Assembly: GCF_013282155.1 (NCBI RefSeq)
Contig: NZ_BLWI01000005.1
Span: 62,001-126,000, forward strand
Direction: 5' to 3'
DNA from: Sulfitobacter sp. HGT1
Lineage (GTDB): Bacteria; Pseudomonadota; Alphaproteobacteria; Rhodobacterales; Rhodobacteraceae
DNA length: 64,000 nt
A program made the position numbers and the translations under genes. Below the pieces are notes generated by a model, which did not search any database, had not been told where the DNA came from, and worked only from the letters and a program-made list of their open reading frames with translations. The stretch's first letter is position 1. Each line of letters opens with the position of its first letter. Below are positions 54,976-62,709 of this stretch, piece after piece.

Positions 54976-56406
54976 TTAGCCCAATGGTGAATCTGCATCG
55001 TGGATGTGGTCTTCGGCGGCTTTCAACAGGCCGTCATCCTTGAGTGCGGTATAGGTTTCGTCCAACGCTTTCGTGGCGCGGGTCATGAAGATGTCGATTT
55101 CTTCGGGTGTGATGACCAGCGGCGGGGAAATGATCATCCGGTCGCCGACATGGCGCATCACCAGATTGTTGGCAAAGCACCGTTCGCGGCACATGTAGCC
55201 GACGGTGCCGGTATCGGTGGCAAATTTCGACCGGGTTTCCTTGCGCGGTGACAGCGGCAGGGATGCCATCAACCCGGACAGGTTCACGCCGCCGACAAGC
55301 GGGTGTTCGGACAGTTTATCCAGCCCCGCCTTGAGCGCCGGACCAGCGACATTGTTCACGTGATCCAAGACCTTCTCATCCTGCAAGATGCGCAGGTTTT
55401 CCAGCGCAACGGCCGAACACACAGGGTGACCGGAATAGGTGTAGCCGTGGTTGAATTCGCCCGAATTGATGACTTCGGCGATTTCATCACACACAATCGA
55501 CCCGCCGATGGGCTGGTAGCCAGAGCTGAGCCCCTTGGCGATGGTCATGATATGCGGCTTGATCCCCATGGTTTGTGAGCCGAACCAGTTGCCGGTGCGA
55601 CCAAAGCCACAGATAACTTCATCTGCGATGACCAGAACATTGTATTTGTCGCAAATGCGCTGGATTTCGGGCCAGTAGGTGCTGGGCGGAATGATAACGC
55701 CGCCAGCGCCTTGGATAGGTTCACCAATAAAGGCAGCAACATTGTCGGCACCAAGCTCCAGGATCTTCGCCTCAAGTTCCTGTGCGCGGGCAAGGCCGAA
55801 TGCTTCGGGCGTCTGATCGCCGCCTTCGGCCCACCAGTCGGGCTGGTTGATGTGGTGAATGCCGGGGATCGGCATGCCACCTTGTTCGTGCATATAGGAC
55901 ATGCCGCCCAATGATCCCGACCCCATCGACGACCCGTGATAGGCGTTCTTGCGGCTGATAAAGTGGGATTTTTCAGGTTTCCCCTTCATTGCCCAATAGG
56001 TGCGGACCATGCGGATGTTGGTATCGTTCGCCTCGGACCCCGATCCGGCAAAGAACACATGATTCAGGTCGCCGGGGGCAAGGGTGGCAATTTCCTTGGC
56101 CAGCGCGATTGCGGGCACGTGCGAGGTCATGAAGAACGTGTTGTAATAGTTCAGTTCCAGCATCTGGCGCGAAGCTACATCGGCCATTTCCTGACGGCCA
56201 TAGCCGATGTTTACACACCAAAGGCCAGCCATCGCATCCAGGATTTCGTTACCTTCGCTGTCGGTCAGGTACACGCCTTTGGCCTTGGTGATGATCCGCG
56301 CGCCTTTTGCGGCCAATTCGTCATTCGTGGTGAAAGGGTGCATATGATGCGCGGCATCCAGTGCCTGTAGTTCAGCGGTGGGCAAGTGATTTGTGATGTG
56401 GGACAT
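54976..56406 (-). CDS. Class III (omega) aminotransferase, putrescine or diamine type
   Basis: A 476-residue PLP-dependent aminotransferase of the omega-amino acid:pyruvate or putrescine aminotransferase group. Features are MHPFTTNDEL near the start, GSGSEANDTNIRMVRTYW, the FGRTGNWFG stretch and IADEVICGFGRTG, and the PLP lysine in TIAKGLSSGYQ at about residue 290. Such enzymes transfer the amino group of putrescine, beta-alanine or similar compounds to pyruvate. An imperfect palindrome lies about 40 bases upstream and matches one in front of the PotF-like gene, so coordinated control by the adjacent GntR regulator is likely. A diaminobutyrate substrate is possible given the neighbouring hydrolases. 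Confidence 0.9.
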   Translation of the reverse strand: MSHITNHLPTAELQALDAAHHMHPFTTNDELAAKGARIITKAKGVYLTDSEGNEILDAMAGLWCVNIGYGRQEMADVASRQMLELNYYNTFFMTSHVPAIALAKEIATLAPGDLNHVFFAGSGSEANDTNIRMVRTYWAMKGKPEKSHFISRKNAYHGSSMGSGSLGGMSYMHEQGGMPIPGIHHINQPDWWAEGGDQTPEAFGLARAQELEAKILELGADNVAAFIGEPIQGAGGVIIPPSTYWPEIQRICDKYNVLVIADEVICGFGRTGNWFGSQTMGIKPHIMTIAKGLSSGYQPIGGSIVCDEIAEVINSGEFNHGYTYSGHPVCSAVALENLRILQDEKVLDHVNNVAGPALKAGLDKLSEHPLVGGVNLSGLMASLPLSPRKETRSKFATDTGTVGYMCRERCFANNLVMRHVGDRMIISPPLVITPEEIDIFMTRATKALDETYTALKDDGLLKAAEDHIHDADSPLG

Positions 56407-56444
56407 TTGGATACCTCAAGGCATGAGAAAAAGCGTTGCTTCGG

Positions 56445-56462
56445 ACAATATGATCAAATTGT
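56445..56462. promoter_or_regulatory. Palindromic operator candidate upstream of the aminotransferase
   Basis: ACAATATGATCAAATTGT is an 18-base palindrome with a single mismatched pair, centred on TGATCA. It lies between the aminotransferase start and the gntR stop, where the aminotransferase promoter must be. The core TGATCAAATTG is repeated at 57265-57282. Confidence 0.65.
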
Positions 56463-56498
56463 GCCGAGTCAATCGAATCGCAGTCGTTGTTTTGAAAT

Positions 56499-57179
56499 TT
56501 AAAGAGACGCTTTGATCTGAAGCATACCTTGGGCAACATCTTCGGCCATGGCATGGGCGGCAGAATCAGCATCCCGGTTTGAAAATGCTGCCAGCAGTTC
56601 GGCGTGTTTGTCGGGCAGGTTCGACGTGCCGAAGCGCCCGCAGACCACGCGCAGCGACGGCCCGAAACGCAGCCAAAGCCGGTCAACGGTTTCACTGATA
56701 ATCGGCGCATCAGCGCAGGCGTAAATCTGGAAATGGAACTGGTAGTTTTGGGTCAGGTATTCCCCAATATCACCCCGTTCAATGGCCGAATTCAGCAAGG
56801 CATCTATCTGCGTCAGACGCTCCAGCACCTCGGGTGTCATGCGCGATGTGGCGCGGCGGGCCAGTTCAGGTTCCAGTGTTTCCCTAACAAATCCAAGCTC
56901 TTGGATGTTGGCGGCGGATAAGGTGGGCACAACAACACGCCTGTTGCCTTGATGGATCAATGCACCTTCAGCGATCAGGCGGCGCAACGCCTCGCGGACG
57001 GGGGTCATCCCGGCATTCAGCAGGCTGGTCAGACCTTGAATTGTGACCGCCTGACCGGGTGCCAGATCGCCAAACAAGATCAGCGTGCGCAGGTGTGAAT
57101 AGACCAGTTGATGCGCCGGAATTTTGGATGCATTTTCCGGTGTTTGATCTGGTGTAATCATGATGTCTGCTATGGTCAT
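56499..57179 (-). CDS. GntR-family regulator with FCD domain
   Basis: A 226-residue transcription factor. The N-terminal winged helix is typical of GntR proteins (VYSHLRTLILFGDLAPGQ, MTPVREALRRLIAEGAL, RRVVVPTLS), and the C-terminal helical FCD ligand domain begins at about residue 95 (LGFVRETLEPELARRA), with metal-binding-type histidines in YQFHFQIY and DKHAELLAAF. ATG 57179 is used; an ATG six codons later is an alternative. It is leftward, upstream of the aminotransferase and divergent from the PotF-like gene. Matching palindromes on both sides suggest that it controls both units in response to a polyamine or its breakdown product. Confidence 0.9.
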   Translation of the reverse strand: MTIADIMITPDQTPENASKIPAHQLVYSHLRTLILFGDLAPGQAVTIQGLTSLLNAGMTPVREALRRLIAEGALIHQGNRRVVVPTLSAANIQELGFVRETLEPELARRATSRMTPEVLERLTQIDALLNSAIERGDIGEYLTQNYQFHFQIYACADAPIISETVDRLWLRFGPSLRVVCGRFGTSNLPDKHAELLAAFSNRDADSAAHAMAEDVAQGMLQIKASL

Positions 57180-57264
57180 CTTGTTTGCTCAAAATATAGT
57201 CAAAAGGGAATGCTTAAGAAGGATTGCCTTGTGGGGAGAAAAAAATCAACTTGTCGCAAGACGT

Positions 57265-57282
57265 AAAACTTGATCAAATTGG
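57265..57282. promoter_or_regulatory. Operator candidate upstream of the PotF-like gene
   Basis: AAAACTTGATCAAATTGG shares TGATCAAATTG exactly with the site at 56445-56462 but has a weaker left arm. It lies 45 bases before the PotF-like start and 85 bases from the gntR start, fitting a regulator-binding site in the divergent promoter region. Confidence 0.6.
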
Positions 57283-57326
57283 CGAAAGGCCGGGAAAAAC
57301 CCAGCCTAACCAACGGGAGTAATCGA

Positions 57327-58412
57327 ATGAAATACGGTATACTAAGCGGCGTGGCCGCAACAGCCATGATCGCAACATCGGCTTTTGCCGAAGAAGTACG
57401 TGTTTACAACTGGTCCGATTATATTGACGAATCCTTGCTGCAAAAGTTTGAGGATGAAACCGGGATCGACCTGATTTATGACGTGTTCGACAGCAACGAA
57501 GTGCTTGAGACCAAGATGCTTGCGGGCGGGTCCGGCTATGACGTTGTGGTACCATCGGGCACATTCTTGCAGCGTCAGATTTCTGCGGGCGCGTTCCAGA
57601 AGCTGGATAAATCCAAGCTGCCAAATATCGCCAACATGTGGGACGTGATCGACAACCGTGTGTCGAAATATGACCCCGGCAACGAATATGCGATCAACTA
57701 TATGTGGGGCACGACCGGTCTGGGCGTGAACATTAACAAGGTCAAAGAGGTTCTGGGCGAAGACGCACCGGTGGATTCGCTGGCATTGGTATTGGACCCT
57801 GCAAACATGGAAAAGCTGGCCGCTTGCGGTGTCCAGTTCCTGGATGCGCCAGCCGAGATGATCCCGGCAGCGCTGAAATATATCGGTGAAGACCCCGATG
57901 CGCAGGACCCCGAAACCATCGCTAAAGCAGAGCCGGTGCTCGCCGCAATTGCACCGTTCGTTCAGAAATTCCACAGCTCGGAATATATCAACGCATTGGC
58001 CAACGGCGACATCTGTGTGGCTTTCGGCTGGTCCGGTGATATTTTGCAAGCACGCGACCGTGCAGCAGAAGCCGATAATGGTGTTGAGATTGAGTACTAC
58101 GCCCCAAAAGAGGGTGCGTTGATGTGGTTCGACAACATGGCGATTCCAGTGGACGCGCCAAACCCGGACGCTGCGCATAAATTCCTGAACTTTATCATGG
58201 ACGCGCAGAACATGGCCGCTGCGTCGAACTATGTTTATTATGCGAACGGCAACAAGGCGAGCCAGGAGTTTCTGGTCGAGGACGTGATCGGCGATACTGC
58301 GATCTATCCTGATGCGGCGACGCTGGATAACCTTTATACCACGTCGCCTTATGCGCCCAAAGTTCAGCGTGTTGTGACGCGTCTTTGGACCAAGGTTAAA
58401 TCCGGCACCTAA
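57327..58412 (+). CDS. potF: PotF-like polyamine-binding protein
   Basis: A 361-residue periplasmic binding protein of the putrescine type. A signal peptide (YGILSGVAATAMIATSAFA) is followed by the family start EEVRVYNWSDYIDESLLQKFEDETG. The middle carries GYDVVVPSGTFLQRQI, NYMWGTTGLGVN, CVAFGWSGDI and a terminal VQRVVTRLWTKVKSGT. All are PotF/SpuD landmarks, including ligand-contacting aromatic and acidic residues. The start at 57327 has GGGAG about eight bases upstream; the longer frame from 57270 is rejected as it crosses the operator. First gene of a five-gene rightward operon. Confidence 0.92.
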   Translation: MKYGILSGVAATAMIATSAFAEEVRVYNWSDYIDESLLQKFEDETGIDLIYDVFDSNEVLETKMLAGGSGYDVVVPSGTFLQRQISAGAFQKLDKSKLPNIANMWDVIDNRVSKYDPGNEYAINYMWGTTGLGVNINKVKEVLGEDAPVDSLALVLDPANMEKLAACGVQFLDAPAEMIPAALKYIGEDPDAQDPETIAKAEPVLAAIAPFVQKFHSSEYINALANGDICVAFGWSGDILQARDRAAEADNGVEIEYYAPKEGALMWFDNMAIPVDAPNPDAAHKFLNFIMDAQNMAAASNYVYYANGNKASQEFLVEDVIGDTAIYPDAATLDNLYTTSPYAPKVQRVVTRLWTKVKSGT

Positions 58413-58424
58413 GCTGGTTTTGAG

Positions 58425-58456
58425 GGGGCAAGGTCAATCGACCTTGCCCCATTTTT
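58425..58456 (+). terminator. Internal terminator after potF
   Basis: GGGGCAAGGTC and GACCTTGCCCC form a perfect 11-bp stem with loop AATC, followed by ATTTTT. It lies 13 bases after the potF stop and before potG, so most transcripts should end here. This would produce excess binding protein over the ATPase and permeases. Confidence 0.92.
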
Positions 58457-58499
58457 CCGCCCCCGCCCGGATGTCGGGCTGTGAAAAGGAATACCCTAA

Positions 58500-59627
58500 G
58501 TGAGCCAGAAAATATTTGCCCCTTGGGATGACCCGAACGAAAAGCCTTTGATTCGATTTGAAAATGTCACCAAGAAATTTGGTGACTTTACTGCGATCGA
58601 TGATCTGACGCTGAACATTTACGAAAAAGAATTCTTTGCTCTGCTCGGCCCATCAGGCTGTGGCAAGACCACGATGATGCGCATGCTTGCGGGTTTTGAA
58701 AATCCGACCTCGGGCAAAATGGAATTGGCCGGAAAGAACATCGCCGGCACCCCGCCCAACAAGCGGGCGGTGAATATGATGTTCCAGTCCTATGCCTTGT
58801 TTCCGCATCTAAGTGTTTGGGAAAACATCGCATTCGGGCTCAAGCGCGGGAGTATGGACAAGCGCGCCATTGCTGCCCGTGTCGAAGAAATGCTGAAACT
58901 GACCCGATTGACCAAATTCGCGGGTCGCAAACCGCATCAGATTTCAGGTGGCCAACGGCAACGGGTCGCCCTTGCGCGGTCATTGGCAAAGGCACCAAAG
59001 CTGTTGTTGCTGGATGAACCGCTTGGCGCTTTGGACAAGAAGCTGCGGCAAGATACCCAGTTCGAACTCATGGATATCCAGGAAAGCACGGGAACGACTT
59101 TTGTAATTGTGACCCACGACCAAGAAGAAGCGATGACCGTGGCAAGTCGGGTCGCCGTGATGGACGAAGGGCGGATTATTCAGGTTGCGACCCCGGACGG
59201 CATCTATGAGGCACCGAATTCTGTTTATGTGGCTGATTTTATCGGTGACGTGAATATTATTGAAGGGACAGCCAAACCCGCAGGTGATGGGGTGTATTTT
59301 CTGGATTGGACAGAGAATGAACCGCCGTTCCTGGCAACGTCTGATGTGCCTTTCAGCGACGGTCAGAAAGCACATCTTGCGATCCGACCAGAGAAAATTT
59401 CGATCACGACCGAGAAACCGGATGATGCAAAAAATACGGTGCAAGGCACTGTTCTGGATATCGCGTATCTGGGCAACCTAAGTACCTATTATGTCCAGCT
59501 TGCTGACGGCAGGATCATCAAGGCACAGACGGCGAATACCCGACGTCTTTCACGGCGCAGCATTACTTGGGAAGACAAGGTTTGGGTCTCGTGGAACGCC
59601 ACCGCCGGCGTGTTGCTAGAGCAATGA
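58500..59627 (+). CDS. potG: PotG-like polyamine importer ATPase (GTG start)
   Basis: A 375-residue ATPase for the PotFGHI-type importer. Walker A is GPSGCGKTT, the Q-loop is in MMFQSYALFPH, the signature is ISGGQRQRVALARSL, and Walker B is LLLLDEPLGALD. A regulatory C-terminal domain follows with AIRPEKISI. GTG at 58500 is the start, with AAAGGA about nine bases upstream. Its stop overlaps the potH start (ATGA). The preceding terminator suggests that it is expressed at a lower level than potF. Confidence 0.93.
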   Translation: MSQKIFAPWDDPNEKPLIRFENVTKKFGDFTAIDDLTLNIYEKEFFALLGPSGCGKTTMMRMLAGFENPTSGKMELAGKNIAGTPPNKRAVNMMFQSYALFPHLSVWENIAFGLKRGSMDKRAIAARVEEMLKLTRLTKFAGRKPHQISGGQRQRVALARSLAKAPKLLLLDEPLGALDKKLRQDTQFELMDIQESTGTTFVIVTHDQEEAMTVASRVAVMDEGRIIQVATPDGIYEAPNSVYVADFIGDVNIIEGTAKPAGDGVYFLDWTENEPPFLATSDVPFSDGQKAHLAIRPEKISITTEKPDDAKNTVQGTVLDIAYLGNLSTYYVQLADGRIIKAQTANTRRLSRRSITWEDKVWVSWNATAGVLLEQ

Positions 59628-60505
59628 ATATGCGGCGCTTTTTCCTCATCGCAGTCCCATATGTCTGGTTGTTGGCGCTGTTCCTGATCCCGTTTTTTAT
59701 CGTGTTCAAGATTTCGCTGTCTGATCTGGCGCTGTCCATTCCGCCCTATACGCCGACGATGAAAGACGGCATCGGGCAGATGATCAAAGCCTTTGATTTT
59801 GAAAACTTTGTCTTTCTGACAACCGATGATCTGTATTGGAAGGCCTATCTGAGCAGTCTGAAAATCGCTTTGTTTTCAACGGTTCTGGCGCTTTTGGTCG
59901 GGTATCCGATGGCCTATGGCATGGCGCGTGCGCCCGAGGAATGGCGACCCACCTTGATGATGCTGGTGATCCTTCCGTTCTGGACCAGCTTTTTGATCCG
60001 CGTTTATGCCTGGGTCGGAATCCTGAGCAACGAAGGGTTCTTGAACCAGTTTTTGTTGTGGACAGGGGTGATTAGCACACCGCTTGCAATCATGAATACG
60101 ACGACTGCGGTCTATATCGGGATCGTCTATACCTATCTGCCCTTCATGATCCTGCCGATTTACGCGGCGCTTGACCGGCTTGATGAATCCCTGATCGAAG
60201 CGGCCCAGGATCTGGGGTGTTCGCGCACCAAAGCGTTTTGGCTGGTGACCGTTCCGCTTTCGCGTAGCGGCATCATTGCCGGCTGCTTTCTGGTCTTCAT
60301 TCCCGCGCTCGGTGAATTTGTCATTCCGTCGCTGTTGGGCGGGTCCGGTACGCTGATGATCGGCAAGGTGCTGTTTGAAGAATTCTTTAACAACCGCGAC
60401 TGGCCGGTGGCCAGCGCTGTCGCCGTGATCTTGTTGCTGATCCTGATCGTGCCCATCATTCTGTTCCAGCGCAACCAGCAGCGCCAAGCGGAGGCAGAAA
60501 CATGA
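59624..60505 (+). CDS. potH: PotH-like polyamine importer permease
   Basis: A 293-residue inner-membrane permease of normal length for the family, with six membrane segments. The start PYVWLLALFLIPFFIVFKISLSD and the EAA loop IEAAQDLGCSRTKAFWLVTVPLSRSGIIAG are typical of PotH. ATG 59624 overlaps the potG stop; ATG 59630 is an alternative. It overlaps potI by four bases. In contrast to the 47-52 kb importer, there is no large insertion, which shows that the insertion there is not a general feature of this organism's permeases. Confidence 0.93.
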   Translation: MNMRRFFLIAVPYVWLLALFLIPFFIVFKISLSDLALSIPPYTPTMKDGIGQMIKAFDFENFVFLTTDDLYWKAYLSSLKIALFSTVLALLVGYPMAYGMARAPEEWRPTLMMLVILPFWTSFLIRVYAWVGILSNEGFLNQFLLWTGVISTPLAIMNTTTAVYIGIVYTYLPFMILPIYAALDRLDESLIEAAQDLGCSRTKAFWLVTVPLSRSGIIAGCFLVFIPALGEFVIPSLLGGSGTLMIGKVLFEEFFNNRDWPVASAVAVILLLILIVPIILFQRNQQRQAEAET

Positions 60506-61323
60506 GGCGTGCAAGCTGGTTTAACGTAACTGCGCTGACCTTGGGGTTTGCGTTTCTGTATCTGCCGATGGTTTTACTGGTGATCTACAGCTTCAACAGC
60601 TCAAAACTGGTGACGGTATGGGCCGGGTTTTCCACCAAATGGTATGGCGAATTGCTCCAGAACGAGGCGTTTTTGGATGCGGCGGTGATCACCCTCAAGG
60701 TTGCTGTGGCGTCTTCGACACTGGCAACGATTTTGGGGACGATGGCCGCCTATGTGTTGGTGCGCGGCGGGCGGTTCTTGGGCCGGACCCTGTTTTCCGG
60801 CATGATCTATGCACCGCTGGTGATGCCCGAAGTGATAACGGGTCTGTCGCTCTTGCTGCTGTTCATCGGAATAGGGTTGGACCGCGGCGTGCTGACAATC
60901 GTCTTGGCGCATACGACATTCTCGATGTGTTATGTTTCGGTCGTCGTGTCGTCGCGGCTGGTGTCATTTGACCGCTCTCTCGAGGAAGCTGCGCTTGATT
61001 TGGGGTGTTCGCCCTTTGATGCGTTTCGTCTGGTCACCCTGCCGATCATCGCACCGGCTGTTATTTCCGGCTGGTTGCTTGCCTTCACCTTGTCACTGGA
61101 TGATTTGGTTATCGCCTCGTTTACCACGGGCCCGTCATCAACCACCCTCCCGATCAAGATCTGGAGCGCGGTGCGGCTGGGTGTCTCGCCAGAGATTAAC
61201 GCCTTGTCGACGATCATGATTGGTATCGTGACGGTTGGTGTTATCAGCGCTTCGTTGGTGTCCAAGCGCAACGCGGTCAAGGCACAGCAGGACATGCAAG
61301 CGGCCGAACGTGGCGCAACGTGA
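60502..61323 (+). CDS. potI: PotI-like polyamine importer permease
   Basis: A 273-residue partner permease with six membrane segments and the typical start FLYLPMVLLVIYSFNSSKLVTVWAGFSTKWY. The EAA loop reads LEEAALDLGCSPFDAFRLVTLPIIAPAVISG, and LAFTLSLDDLVIASFTTGP follows, as in PotC/PotI. The gene overlaps potH at its start (ATGA) and the oxidoreductase at its stop (GTGA). Length is normal. Confidence 0.93.
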   Translation: MRRASWFNVTALTLGFAFLYLPMVLLVIYSFNSSKLVTVWAGFSTKWYGELLQNEAFLDAAVITLKVAVASSTLATILGTMAAYVLVRGGRFLGRTLFSGMIYAPLVMPEVITGLSLLLLFIGIGLDRGVLTIVLAHTTFSMCYVSVVVSSRLVSFDRSLEEAALDLGCSPFDAFRLVTLPIIAPAVISGWLLAFTLSLDDLVIASFTTGPSSTTLPIKIWSAVRLGVSPEINALSTIMIGIVTVGVISASLVSKRNAVKAQQDMQAAERGAT

Positions 61324-62648
61324 AACGTGTTTATGACGGCTTTGCCTATAGCGATGCACCGCGCGCCAACTGTTGGTGGGATCAAACCTGTGCGACGGTT
61401 GACCGCCCTGCGCTAGAGGGTGACCAGAGCTGCGACGTTGCGATCATAGGCGGCGGATTCACCGGGCTTTCTGCGGCGCTGCACCTTGCCCAGGCGGGGG
61501 TAAATGTCACCGTCTTGGAAAGCCGGTATGTTGGATGGGGTGCTTCGGGCCGCAACGGAGGGTTTTGCTGTCTTGGCGGAGGCAGGCTGAGCGATCAAAC
61601 GCTGGATAAGAAGTTCGGGCGTGCGGACCGGCTGGCCTTTCGTCAGGCAGAACTGGCCGCCATCAATCTGGTGGATACCTTGACCACGCAGCATAACATC
61701 CAGATCGACCGCCATTCAGAGGGCGAAACCGAACTCGCCCACCGGCCCAAAGATATGGATGATCTGCGGGGGCGGGTACAGGATATCAAAGAAAACTATG
61801 GTCTTGCGGCGACCCTGATCGAGAAAAACGCCCTTGCGGATCATGGGCTAAGTGGCCCGTTTCACGGCGCGCTGACCATTCCCGCCGGATTTGCGTTGAA
61901 CCCCCGGAAATATGTTACGGGGCTGGCGCAAGCGGCAGAACAGGCCGGGGCGCGAATTCACCATGGCACAGCGGCGCAAAAGATCACCAAAACACCGGGC
62001 GGCTATCAAATTGAGACGGATAACTGCACGCTTAGCGCCGGGAAACTGCTGATTGCGACGAACGGGTACAGTTCGGAAGACGTCCCAAGCTGGCTTGCGG
62101 GTCGCTATATGCCCGCGCAATCAAGCGTGATTGTGACCCGCCCGTTGACTGATGCCGAACTGGACGCCGCTGGCTGGTTCAGCAACCAGATGGTCTATGA
62201 CACCCGGCATCTGCTGCATTATTTCAGGTTGATGCCTGACCGCCGGATGTTGTTCGGTATGCGCGGCGGGCTGTTGACGGGGCCAACTGCTGAAAAACGC
62301 GCAATTTCAAATGTCAGACGGGATTTTGAAACGGTTTTTCCTGCGTGGAAAAATGTTGAGACACCTTTTGGCTGGTCGGGGATGGTGTGCATTGCGCGCA
62401 ACCAGATGCCGTTTGTAGGGCAGGTGCCAGATAACAACGGCATGTTTGCAAGCCTATGTTATCACGGAAACGGTGTGGCAATGGGCACGTATTGCGGCGC
62501 GCTGGCGGCCAATGCCATTCTTGGAAATCCTGACGGGCGTCCCTATCCGAACGCCATGAAAACGCCGTTGTCGCGGTTTGAATTGGGTGGTTTCAGGCGG
62601 GCGCTTTTACCGCTCGCCTATCTGGGCTATGCTCTCGCGGATCGATAG
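61320..62648 (+). CDS. PuuB/OrdL-like FAD-dependent amine oxidoreductase (GTG start)
   Basis: A 442-residue flavoprotein of the D-amino-acid oxidase-like family. An FAD-binding Rossmann motif is at about 40-45 (VAIIGGGFTGLSAALHLA), with GWGASGRNGGF after it, as in gamma-glutamylputrescine oxidase PuuB and related enzymes. The C-terminus has YHGNGVAMGTYCG. It probably oxidises putrescine or its gamma-glutamyl derivative imported by PotFGHI. The start is GTG 61320, overlapping the potI stop (GTGA). No glutamine-synthetase-like PuuA is seen, so which form is oxidised is open. Confidence 0.88.
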   Translation: MKRVYDGFAYSDAPRANCWWDQTCATVDRPALEGDQSCDVAIIGGGFTGLSAALHLAQAGVNVTVLESRYVGWGASGRNGGFCCLGGGRLSDQTLDKKFGRADRLAFRQAELAAINLVDTLTTQHNIQIDRHSEGETELAHRPKDMDDLRGRVQDIKENYGLAATLIEKNALADHGLSGPFHGALTIPAGFALNPRKYVTGLAQAAEQAGARIHHGTAAQKITKTPGGYQIETDNCTLSAGKLLIATNGYSSEDVPSWLAGRYMPAQSSVIVTRPLTDAELDAAGWFSNQMVYDTRHLLHYFRLMPDRRMLFGMRGGLLTGPTAEKRAISNVRRDFETVFPAWKNVETPFGWSGMVCIARNQMPFVGQVPDNNGMFASLCYHGNGVAMGTYCGALAANAILGNPDGRPYPNAMKTPLSRFELGGFRRALLPLAYLGYALADR

Positions 62649-62709
62649 AATACATTGGCAGAAAGTGGCCTTTGGCCCGGTTTATACGAGATATTAAGGA
62701 GTTAGGCCG

